From an uncultured Solobacterium sp. (GTDB taxonomy: Bacteria; Bacillota_I; Bacilli_A; Erysipelotrichales; Erysipelotrichaceae): a DNA stretch of 16,132 nucleotides. Position 1 is the first letter of the stretch, and each line of letters starts with the position of its first letter. The stretch lies in the NCBI GenBank assembly GCA_905194705.1, contig CAJJTI010000031.1:1-16132 (forward strand), written 5' to 3'. The notes beneath the pieces were generated by a model. That model was not told where the DNA came from. It worked only from the letters and a program-made list of their open reading frames with translations, and ran no database searches. The position numbers and the translations under genes are program-made. This document shows positions 7,769 to 13,936 of this stretch, piece by piece.

Positions 7769-8512
7769 ATGGATCATATTACAAATATTAAAGGATTAGT
7801 TAAATATAACAGAACGAAGTTAATTAAATTTATTTGCATAGTTTCTTTAATATTCTCTCTTGTTAATCTGACATTTAGTTATACAGGCGTGAGTACATTG
7901 AAGATTGTCCTATTAGCAATATTTAATTATATATGTGGAATATATTTTGCTTATTTCCTTAAAAAAGATTTGGATAAACCAAGTTTTCAGTCATTAAGTG
8001 AAATGATGAAAATATACATAAAAGATATTTTGATTATTGGATTGATTCAAATTTTACTAATTGTAATATGGATGGGATTATTAACAATATTAAGTAAATT
8101 TAAAATTGGAGTAGTTATTTTTCAACCATTAAGCATGATAGCATATGTATTATTAAATTATATGAATTTCTGTGTGATGTTTGATGTGTTTGAAGGAGAA
8201 AAAATAGAAGTATCTAGTTTCACAACTGCACTTAAAGATGTAACTAAAAATAAAAAAACGTTTGTTTATTTAATGTTAAAGATATTCTCAATTATAATCG
8301 TTGGTGGTTTAGTTGTTTATCTTGTAAATATATTTGCATATGCTCCACAAATTGATGCTACTTTAAAAGCAATGAAAAAATTTGATGATACTTTAATTAA
8401 TCCGTATTTCAGCACAAATTTAAGTAATTTTATTCAAAGTTTTGGCGCACAAATTATTTCGGGATTAATTCTAATTTGGATTGGTAATACAAGTATTGAA
8501 TTAAAACACTAG
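7769..8512 (+). CDS. Unknown multi-pass membrane protein
   Basis: I do not recognise this 247-residue protein. It has about six hydrophobic segments (roughly residues 20-39, 43-64, 85-107, 112-135, 163-186 and 222-241) with a short positively charged N-terminus and a cytoplasmic-looking KDVTKNKK stretch before the fifth segment. The general look is of small Firmicute membrane proteins of the DUF624/DUF975/YciC kind that sit in sugar operons, but no diagnostic motif supports one of them. The start at ATG 7769 is fixed by AAGGAG at 7758-7763; an out-of-frame ATG at 7765 stops after eight codons. It is the last gene of the operon, 11 bp after EIIA, and is followed by a terminator. Confidence 0.8.
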   Translation: MDHITNIKGLVKYNRTKLIKFICIVSLIFSLVNLTFSYTGVSTLKIVLLAIFNYICGIYFAYFLKKDLDKPSFQSLSEMMKIYIKDILIIGLIQILLIVIWMGLLTILSKFKIGVVIFQPLSMIAYVLLNYMNFCVMFDVFEGEKIEVSSFTTALKDVTKNKKTFVYLMLKIFSIIIVGGLVVYLVNIFAYAPQIDATLKAMKKFDDTLINPYFSTNLSNFIQSFGAQIISGLILIWIGNTSIELKH

Positions 8513-8686
8513 AAAACAAAGAAAAACTAGGGATGACCTAGTTTTTCTTATGTAATATTGTTTGCTGCACATGCCTACAGCACGTTGCGTCAGGAGTGTA
8601 CAAATCATGGAGAACTTTCTTTTGATAGAAATAGATTTTTGAAGGAGTAGATTTGTAAACGCAACTAGTTAGTTAATACTAACTCT
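8513..8686 (-). ncRNA. Candidate small regulatory RNA, about 174 nt
   Basis: The gap between the membrane-protein gene and the HxlR gene holds no credible protein gene but is highly structured. Reading leftward from a consensus promoter, the transcript would contain: a 5' hairpin (AGTTAGT/ACTAACT, plus-strand 8667-8684, 4-nt loop); a two-part stem GTTGCGT/ACGCAAC (8584-8590 with 8659-8665) and TACAAATC/GATTTGTA (8599-8606 with 8650-8657), interrupted on one side; a large loop; a hairpin formed by GCTGTA and TGCAGC (8565-8582 region); and the terminator at 8519-8549. CUCC occurs three times on the RNA strand (at 8641-8650, 8606-8615 and 8591-8598), complementary to Shine-Dalgarno sequences. 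I match it to no known RNA family; 6S, SRP and tmRNA landmarks are not seen. The RNA strand and ends are inferred. Confidence 0.5.
8519..8549 (+). terminator. Bidirectional hairpin terminator
   Basis: Stem of 13 bp (8519-8531 with 8537-8549; GAAAAACTAGG / CCTAGTTTTTC core) and a 5-nt loop. The T-rich right arm ends the PTS operon on the plus strand. Read on the minus strand it is followed by TGTTTT, so it can also end a leftward transcript, the candidate small RNA described here. Confidence 0.85.
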
Positions 8687-8692
8687 GTATAT

Positions 8693-8721
8693 AATATATC
8701 AATTAATAATTTATGTGTCAA
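8693..8721 (-). promoter_or_regulatory. Near-consensus sigma-A promoter reading leftward
   Basis: On the minus strand: TTGACA (8721-8716), 17-nt spacer, TATATT (8698-8693). The -35 is perfect and the -10 matches 5 of 6. Predicted start near 8686, directly in front of the hairpin series of the candidate small RNA. No open reading frame follows it on this strand before the terminator at 8549-8519. Confidence 0.65.
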
Positions 8722-8734
8722 TAAAATAATAGAT

Positions 8735-8768
8735 AAAAAAAGAAAGAATAGGACAAATTCTTTCTTTT
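8735..8768 (-). terminator. Terminator of the HxlR-family gene
   Basis: On the minus strand: 12-bp stem (8757-8768 with 8738-8749, AAAGAAAGAAT / ATTCTTTCTTT), 7-nt loop, followed by a T run (plus-strand A run 8735-8741). It lies 20 bp after the HxlR stop codon and just upstream of the leftward promoter at 8721. Confidence 0.75.
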
Positions 8769-8787
8769 GAGAATCTTTCGAAATATA

Positions 8788-9135
8788 TTAATTTGATTCG
8801 TTACTTTTGCCATGATAGTTTCTCTCTCCCCATTTAGAAAGAGATAATAATATTTCTTTTAATTTTTCTCCTTCTTTTGTTAGAGAATATTCAACACGAA
8901 CAATTGCACCATCATTATATGATTTGCGAGTAATAACGCCTTTTTCTTCTAACTTTTTTAGATTAGAAGATAAAACTTTTTTACTTAAGTCTTTATTTTG
9001 TCTTAACAATTCGCCGAAATGCATTGGACCATCGAAAAGGCAGAACAAAATGTCTAATTGCCATTTATGAGAATAGAAGGCAGAACATGCAAAACGTAAA
9101 CTTTCTTTCTCATTTTTTCTTTGATTTGTGTCCAT
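8788..9135 (-). CDS. HxlR-family winged-helix transcriptional regulator
   Basis: DNA-binding regulator, probably of the divergent mannose-type PTS operon. The 115 residues show the HxlR pattern: HKWQLDILFCLFDGPMHFGELLR (about 23-45), the recognition-helix region SKKVLSSNLKKLEEKGVITR (51-70), the beta-wing VRVEYSLTKEGEKL and a final amphipathic helix ending in WGERNYHG. Shine-Dalgarno AGAAAGGA lies just before the ATG on the minus strand. Cys17 lies in the helix before the HTH, and Cys32 in the first core helix; thiol switching is known for family members such as YodB and HypR, though the cysteine spacing here differs from the usual CPxxxxL motif. A TGTAA-N4-TTACA palindrome lies 27 bp before the start codon, suggesting autoregulation. 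Family call is secure; ligand unknown. Confidence 0.9.
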   Translation of the reverse strand: MDTNQRKNEKESLRFACSAFYSHKWQLDILFCLFDGPMHFGELLRQNKDLSKKVLSSNLKKLEEKGVITRKSYNDGAIVRVEYSLTKEGEKLKEILLSLSKWGERNYHGKSNESN

Positions 9136-9158
9136 TTTAGTTCCTTTCTCGGTTTCAA

Positions 9159-9175
9159 AAGTGTAATCGGTTACA
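9159..9175 (+). promoter_or_regulatory. Candidate HxlR operator O1
   Basis: TGTAATCGGTTACA (9162-9175) is a near-perfect palindrome, TGTAA-N4-TTACA. Its left end is AAGTGTAATC (9159-9168), which reappears inverted 99 bp away. It lies close upstream of the HxlR start codon, fitting autorepression. Confidence 0.55.
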
Positions 9176-9267
9176 TTTTTTAAACCGGTGAAAAAAATGT
9201 GCCTAATTGAATTACGGAAATAAAAAGGTAAAAATAAATATAGAAAAAAAACAACCTATTTAATTCT

Positions 9268-9277
9268 GATTACACTT
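9268..9277 (+). promoter_or_regulatory. Candidate HxlR operator O2 (inverted copy)
   Basis: GATTACACTT is the exact reverse complement of AAGTGTAATC in O1. It lies where the -35 region of the rightward PTS operon promoter would be, upstream of a very AT-rich stretch (9281-9297). I cannot fix a definite -35/-10 pair for that promoter. Confidence 0.5.
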
Positions 9278-9343
9278 GTTACTATTAATTATATCACTAG
9301 ATTGTTATCTGATAGTGAATGTTATTTAGAGGAGGAAAATAAA

Positions 9344-9817
9344 ATGAAAAATATTGTTTTTACAAGAATTGATGAACGCTTAATACATGGACAGGTAATC
9401 ACTTCATGGATTAAGGTGAATGACATTAATACGATTGTGGTCGTAGATGATGCTACTGCAACAAATACTTTTGCAAAAAGAATTTTATTTGCTGCTGCTC
9501 CTAAAAGTATTACTTTGAAAGTATTTAAACTTAATGAAGCAATTGAATATCTTCTAGGAGAACATGAAGAAGAAAAAATTATGTTAATGACTAAAGTGCC
9601 TCATCCAATTCTTGAACTTTTAAATGCAGGAGTTGAAATTAAAGAAGTTAATTTAGGAAATATGGGTGGTGCAGCTGGCAGAAAAAGATTTAATTTAAAT
9701 GTAAATGCCAGTGATGCAGAAGTACAAGATTTCAAAGACATTATTGCAAAAGGAACGGATATGTATGCACAGATGGTTCCAAGTGATAAAAAGATAGAAT
9801 TAACAAAACTTTTATAG
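9344..9817 (+). CDS. PTS EIIB, mannose/fructose/sorbose family
   Basis: Soluble phosphotransfer subunit that donates phosphate to the incoming sugar at the EIIC/EIID permease. The 157 residues match the family length. The phosphorylated residue is His15 in RIDERLIHGQV, the invariant family motif; further landmarks are VVVDDATATNTFAKRI, MTKVPHPILELL and NLGNMGGAAGRKRF. I chose ATG 9344 because of the strong GAGGAGG about 8 nt upstream; extending to a TTG at 9302 would add 14 unconserved residues. It is the first gene of the operon, divergent from the HxlR regulator. No EIIA-Man is encoded nearby, so phosphate must come from an EIIA elsewhere in the genome. Confidence 0.94.
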   Translation: MKNIVFTRIDERLIHGQVITSWIKVNDINTIVVVDDATATNTFAKRILFAAAPKSITLKVFKLNEAIEYLLGEHEEEKIMLMTKVPHPILELLNAGVEIKEVNLGNMGGAAGRKRFNLNVNASDAEVQDFKDIIAKGTDMYAQMVPSDKKIELTKLL

Positions 9818-9822
9818 TTTAT

Positions 9823-9867
9823 AACTCTTCTTTGTATATGCAGGGCCCGTATATATTGAAGAAAGTC
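9823..9867 (+). promoter_or_regulatory. Intercistronic hairpin between EIIB and EIICD
   Basis: TATATGC (9835-9841) pairs with GTATATA (7 bp, one G-U) around an AGGGCCC loop; TTCTT / AAGAA segments outside can extend the stem. There is no T run, so it is not a typical terminator. It may act as an mRNA processing or stability element that sets the ratio of soluble EIIB to membrane EIICD. AGGGG just before 9902 serves as the EIICD ribosome binding site. Confidence 0.35.
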
Positions 9868-9901
9868 TTATAATAATCAATTTCGACGAAAGGGGAAAAA
9901 T

Positions 9902-11500
9902 ATGTCGATATTACAAATAGTTCTAATTTCAATTTATTTTATATTCGCACAATCTACATTACCATTTGGTTCAATGGGAACTTGGGCAACAATAGATAGA
10001 CCATTAGTTGCAGGTTTAGTTGTAGGTTTGATTTTAGGTAATCCAGTTCAAGGTACGATTATTGGTGCAAGTATTAATATTATTTATTTAGGTATTATTA
10101 GTGCTGGTGGATCAATTCCTTCTGATTCAGGTATGGCTGGTATATTTGGTACAGCTTTAGCTTTAGCCGGTGGACTTGATACTTCTACAGCCTTAGCGTT
10201 AGCGGTTCCTCTAGGATTACTTGGCTCTGTAGAAAATACAGTAGTTATGACACTTCAATGTTTTTTAGTTAAAGTAATCGATAAATGGATTGATGAAGGT
10301 AAATCTAAGATGGTATTTGTAGGTGACTATGTAATACCTTATGCATTCAAATATGTTATTAGATTCATCATGTCATTTGTCATTCTATATTACGGTTCTT
10401 CTGCAATCAATTCAGTTGCGACAAGCTTAGATGGACCATATTTAAATGCATTAAATGTTATGGGTGGAATGATTCCAGCTGTAGGTCTTGGATTAATGCT
10501 TATTGCTATTTTTAAGGGCAAAGCTAGATGGTTCTTCTTCCTTGGTTTCTTAGGTGCTTCTTATTTAGGACTTGGTGCAATTCCAACAGCTTTGATATTT
10601 GGCATTATTGCAATACTTATTGCTAATTTCCAACCTGAAGATTTTGAAGCATTTAAAAATACACAAGATACAAATGAACATCAATTTAAATTGATTGATA
10701 AGAAAACTTTAGTTAAATCATGGGTAAGATGGGAAATATTCTGCGAAACATTATATAACTATGAAAGAATGCAAGGTATTGGTTTCTGTACAGGAATGAT
10801 TCCATGTCTAGAAAAGATTTATAAAGATGATAAAGAAGGTTTAATTGCAGCGATGAAACGTCATGCAATGTTCTTCAATACAGATCATAATTTTGGCGGA
10901 ATGATTCTAGGTATTTGCGTATCTATGGAAGAGCAGAAAAAGTTAGGTGAAGATATTCCAGAAGAAGCTTTCGTATCATTAAAATCTGGTTTAATGGGAC
11001 CATGTGCAGGTGTTGGTGATACCCTTTCACAAGTTGTTTTAATTCCTATTCTAATCATTATTTTCATTAACTTAGCTTTACAAGGTGCTACTTGGGCGCC
11101 TATTGCATATACAGTAATCTTTTTATTGATATTCTACGGTATTGGATATTGGATGCTATTTGTTGGTTATAAAAATGGTGGTGAAACGGTGTTCAAGATC
11201 ATGGAATCTGGAATTTTAGATAAAGTTATTGATGTTGCTAATATTCTAGGTTGTGCAGTTACTGGTGCATTATTATGCAATTATGTATCATTCTCGTGGA
11301 ATGTTGTTATGGTTCAAAATGAAGTCGAAATTTTTAACTTACAGACAGGTGTATTTGATGCCATTCTTCCTAATGCAATGCCATTATTATTAACATTAGG
11401 TGTATATGCTGCAGTTAAGAAGGGTGTTAAAGCTTCATACGTAACATTTGGAATGATGATTATTGGTTTCTTATTAGGTTTAACAGGTCTAGTAGCTTAA
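9902..11500 (+). CDS. PTS EIIC-EIID fusion, mannose family permease
   Basis: Membrane permease in which the two normally separate mannose-family subunits are joined in one 532-residue chain. Residues 1 to about 245 are EIIC-type: several membrane segments with FGSMGTWATIDRPLVAGL and the glycine-rich GIISAGGSIPSDSGMAG. After a charged linker (about 248-270), EIID begins at KKTLVKSWVRWEIFCE. It continues with NYERMQGIGFCTGMIPCL (Asn286 onward), KRHAMFFNTDHNFGG, SMEEQ and the signature LKSGLMGPCAGVGDTLSQ, then hydrophobic segments to the C-terminus. In most described systems ManY/ManZ-type proteins are two genes with the EIID N-terminus in the cytoplasm; the reading frame here is continuous with no stop or frameshift across the junction. 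No EIIA gene lies in the operon. The substrate cannot be read from sequence. Confidence 0.92.
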   Translation: MSILQIVLISIYFIFAQSTLPFGSMGTWATIDRPLVAGLVVGLILGNPVQGTIIGASINIIYLGIISAGGSIPSDSGMAGIFGTALALAGGLDTSTALALAVPLGLLGSVENTVVMTLQCFLVKVIDKWIDEGKSKMVFVGDYVIPYAFKYVIRFIMSFVILYYGSSAINSVATSLDGPYLNALNVMGGMIPAVGLGLMLIAIFKGKARWFFFLGFLGASYLGLGAIPTALIFGIIAILIANFQPEDFEAFKNTQDTNEHQFKLIDKKTLVKSWVRWEIFCETLYNYERMQGIGFCTGMIPCLEKIYKDDKEGLIAAMKRHAMFFNTDHNFGGMILGICVSMEEQKKLGEDIPEEAFVSLKSGLMGPCAGVGDTLSQVVLIPILIIIFINLALQGATWAPIAYTVIFLLIFYGIGYWMLFVGYKNGGETVFKIMESGILDKVIDVANILGCAVTGALLCNYVSFSWNVVMVQNEVEIFNLQTGVFDAILPNAMPLLLTLGVYAAVKKGVKASYVTFGMMIIGFLLGLTGLVA

Positions 11501-11506
11501 TTAGAC

Positions 11507-11971
11507 ATGGCAAAAGAATTATCAGATTATCGAACACTTGAAGAGTTAAATATACATGATTCACCACGATTCTATGTTACAAATAAACCAACAGTTATCG
11601 TGAGTGTTAGCTTAATGACGGGGGTAGGATGCATGCTCCTACCTCATGTTATGGCTAAAATACTAGGATTATTATTTATAGTTCCTTCAGTATATATTCT
11701 CTTATTTGTTAAAAATGAAAGATTGATTGAATTCTATGATGAATATTTGGTTATATATAAAAATAAGAATAGTGGAATGAAAATTCAGTATTCTTTTATT
11801 AACGACTTTACGACCAAAAGAAGTCATTATGGAACACAAGTAATATTTTTTACGATGAATAATGGTGATTATGTATATGTAGAAACATTTCAATTTAAAA
11901 GTGTTAAAAATGTATTAAATAAATATTTGAAAAATAAAGAAATAAGAAAGGATAAAACTAATGCAAATTAA
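11507..11971 (+). CDS. Small two-TM protein with PH-like cytoplasmic domain (unknown)
   Basis: I do not recognise a named family. The 154 residues have a soluble N-terminus, two adjoining hydrophobic segments (about 29-47 and 51-68), then a charged beta-rich domain (about 70-145, with ERLIEFYDEYLVIYKNKN and GDYVYVETFQFKS). That arrangement resembles bacterial PH/YcxB-like membrane proteins. It starts 6 bp after the EIICD stop with no good Shine-Dalgarno, so its translation is probably coupled to the permease. Its 3' end overlaps the VOC gene by 11 bp. Its place directly after the permease suggests a PTS accessory or anchoring role, which is inference only. Confidence 0.75.
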   Translation: MAKELSDYRTLEELNIHDSPRFYVTNKPTVIVSVSLMTGVGCMLLPHVMAKILGLLFIVPSVYILLFVKNERLIEFYDEYLVIYKNKNSGMKIQYSFINDFTTKRSHYGTQVIFFTMNNGDYVYVETFQFKSVKNVLNKYLKNKEIRKDKTNAN

Positions 11972-12341
11972 AAATGTTGGATTATTTGTAGAAGATTTAG
12001 AAGGCGCTAAAAAGTTTTTTGAAGACTATTTTGACGCAAAAATTCATGCTGTCTATAACGAAGAAGAGAATAAATTTTACTCCTATATCTTAGATTTAGA
12101 CGAAGGAGCAAATATTGAAATTATGACTAAACCTGAAATCGTTAAAGCAGAAAAAAATATTAATAGAACAGGATATTGTCATATTTGTATTAATGTCGGC
12201 AGTAAAGAAAAACTTGATGAAATTATTGCTAAATTCCATAGAGATAATTACAAAGTTTTATATGAACCAGCAACAGTAGGTGGAAAAGAAGCTAGAGCTA
12301 TTGCATTTGAAGGAAATGTTATTGAAGTACTTTACAAGTGA
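11961..12341 (+). CDS. VOC-superfamily (glyoxalase/dioxygenase fold) protein
   Basis: Small 126-residue metalloenzyme-type fold made of two beta-alpha-beta-beta-beta repeats (about 1-60 and 68-125). Second-shell motifs are clear: VGLFVEDLEGAKKFFEDYFD at the N-terminus and GYCHICINVGSKEKLDEI in the middle. Of the four usual metal-ligand positions I see Glu53, His74 and Glu122, but the first one, normally His or Gln, appears to be Asn5. The enzyme may use a different metal site, or be a lyase, isomerase or epimerase rather than a glyoxalase. AAAGGAT before ATG 11961 is the Shine-Dalgarno. The 11-bp overlap with the preceding gene places it in the operon. The reaction is unknown; the sugar-phosphate context suggests an aldehyde or keto intermediate. 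Confidence 0.85.
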   Translation: MQIKNVGLFVEDLEGAKKFFEDYFDAKIHAVYNEEENKFYSYILDLDEGANIEIMTKPEIVKAEKNINRTGYCHICINVGSKEKLDEIIAKFHRDNYKVLYEPATVGGKEARAIAFEGNVIEVLYK

Positions 12342-12350
12342 GGTATTACT

Positions 12351-13139
12351 ATGAATCTTTTTAGAAAACTGTTTGGAGATAAAAAACCAATCATCGGTAT
12401 GGTTCATTTAGCACCGTTACCAGGTTCTCCTAAATATGAAGGTGATCTTGAAGAAGTATATATCAAGGCAAAACATGATTTAGATGTATTAATGGAGGGT
12501 GGCGTAGATGCTGCTATTGTAGAAAATTTTGGCGATGTTCCTTATTCGACAAGTAATGAATTAGTTTCTTATACAGCGTTTACAAATATCTTTACAAGAT
12601 TAAAAGAAAATAGTTCTATTCCATTAGGGGTTAATGTTCAGTTTAATGATTTTAAAGCTGAATGGGCAATTGCTTATGCTTGTAATGCAGATTTTATTAG
12701 AGTTGAATGTTTTGCTGAGAATAGAATGGGCCCAAATGGAATTGTCGTGTCTTGTGGTCCTGAATTAATGAGATTAAAAGGAAAATATCCAAAAGATATC
12801 TGCTTGATTTGTGATGTACATGTAAAACATACATTTGAAATTGTATCTCAACCATTAGATTTTACGATTGAATCAATTAAAGAAGGTGGTGCTGATGCAC
12901 TAATATGTACAGGAATTTCAACTGGCAAAAGCCCAAGTATCGAAGATGTAGAAAAAATGAAAGAACTATCAGATGGTTTACCTGTAATATTGGGAAGTGG
13001 TGTTAACAGTAATACAGTAAAAGATTATTTAGCAGTAAGTGATGGTGCTATTATTGGTTCTTATTTAAAAGAAGATGGTGTTGTTGAAAACCCTGTTTCT
13101 TTAGATAGAGTGAAGTTATTAATGGCTAATGTTAAGTAG
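12351..13139 (+). CDS. BtpA/SgcQ-family TIM-barrel protein, canonical copy
   Basis: The 262 residues match the BtpA/SgcQ family along the whole length: IIGMVHLAPLPGSP near the N-terminus, GVDAAIVENFGD, PLGVNVQFND, FIRVECF, the CDVHVKH motif (Asp155, His157, Lys159, His160), ALICTGISTG, VILGSGVNSN and the C-terminal DGAIIGSYLKEDG with NPVSLDRV. These conserved acidic, Lys and His residues cluster at strand ends, as in TIM-barrel enzymes. E. coli SgcQ lies in a PTS operon (sgc), so a link to PTS sugars is established, but no reaction is firmly assigned to the family. GTGAGG, overlapping the VOC stop codon, provides the Shine-Dalgarno. This copy keeps the whole motif set and is the better candidate for an active enzyme. 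Confidence 0.92.
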   Translation: MNLFRKLFGDKKPIIGMVHLAPLPGSPKYEGDLEEVYIKAKHDLDVLMEGGVDAAIVENFGDVPYSTSNELVSYTAFTNIFTRLKENSSIPLGVNVQFNDFKAEWAIAYACNADFIRVECFAENRMGPNGIVVSCGPELMRLKGKYPKDICLICDVHVKHTFEIVSQPLDFTIESIKEGGADALICTGISTGKSPSIEDVEKMKELSDGLPVILGSGVNSNTVKDYLAVSDGAIIGSYLKEDGVVENPVSLDRVKLLMANVK

Positions 13140-13149
13140 GACTAAATAT

Positions 13150-13917
13150 ATGGCTTGTAAGAAAAAAGTATGTGTTATTACAGGTGCTGCTGGTGGCATT
13201 GGTATAGAAGTGACAAGAAAGTTTTTAGAAAACGGTTATCATGTTGTAATGATGGATTTAAAAGAAGAATGCATTAAGAAAAAAATACATGATAATAACT
13301 TGGAAAATGAAGATTTATCATACTATGCAGTAAATATTACAGATGAAGAATCAGTAAAAAAAGTAATTGCTGAAATAGAAGAAGAACTGGGTGAAATTGA
13401 TGCTTTAGTTAATACTGCAGGTATTTGTGGAAAGTATGATATGACAACAAATTATTCATTTAAAAACTTTAAACAGGTATATGAAGTAAATGTATTTGGT
13501 ACATTCTTAATGATTCAAAACGTATTACCAATTATGTGCAAGCAAAAGAAAGGTGCAATTGTAAACTTTGGATCATGTTCAGGGATGAGAGGATATACGC
13601 TTGAAGTTGGTTATGGGTCTAGTAAATGGGCTGTTATCGGAATGACAGAAAATATTGCCAGTGAATACGGTAAATATGGTATTCGTGTAAATTCTGTTTC
13701 ACCAGGATGGGTAAATACTGAAATGATGAAACAAACGTTAAATGATTATAGTGATCTTGAAAAAGAAAATACAGAATCTTCAGTTGTTTATGGAGCAATT
13801 GAACGACCTGCAGAGCCAAAAGAAATTGCTGATGCTGTGTATTATTTATGCAGTGATAATGCTTCATATATCACAGGAACTAATTTAGTTGTAGATGGTG
13901 GAAAAACAATTATTTAA
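13150..13917 (+). CDS. Classical short-chain dehydrogenase/reductase
   Basis: NAD(P)-dependent oxidoreductase with a complete SDR core. The cofactor loop TGAAGGIG lies at residues 11-18, NTAG in the DALVNTAGICG strand, catalytic Ser142 in NFGSCSG, and Tyr155 and Lys159 in YGSSK. PGWVNTEM and the C-terminal YITGTNLVVDGG are typical. I chose ATG 13150 (255 residues), since GTAGGA gives normal spacing and the glycine motif then begins at residue 11; an in-frame ATG at 13129, inside the end of the first BtpA gene, is possible. An Asp follows beta-2 (MMDLKEE), which favours NAD(H) over NADP(H). Closest in look to FabG-like or sugar/polyol dehydrogenases. Lying between two BtpA genes, it probably oxidises or reduces the pathway's sugar-derived intermediate. 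Confidence 0.93.
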   Translation: MACKKKVCVITGAAGGIGIEVTRKFLENGYHVVMMDLKEECIKKKIHDNNLENEDLSYYAVNITDEESVKKVIAEIEEELGEIDALVNTAGICGKYDMTTNYSFKNFKQVYEVNVFGTFLMIQNVLPIMCKQKKGAIVNFGSCSGMRGYTLEVGYGSSKWAVIGMTENIASEYGKYGIRVNSVSPGWVNTEMMKQTLNDYSDLEKENTESSVVYGAIERPAEPKEIADAVYYLCSDNASYITGTNLVVDGGKTII

Positions 13918-13936
13918 TAAAGGAGAAATTGAAATT

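Noticed and set aside
8607..8642. Tiny plus-strand reading frame (11 codons, MENFLLIEIDF)
   Set aside because: It lacks length, family resemblance and a plus-strand promoter, and it lies within the loop of the minus-strand RNA candidate; GGAG sequences around it are the complement of the CUCC motifs.
9302..9343. N-terminal extension of EIIB from a TTG start
   Set aside because: The 14 extra residues precede the conserved N-terminal strand and lie upstream of the strong GAGGAGG ribosome binding site of ATG 9344.
13895..13936. Upstream ATG for the second BtpA gene
   Set aside because: It would overlap the SDR gene, has no Shine-Dalgarno and adds residues with no counterpart in the first BtpA copy.
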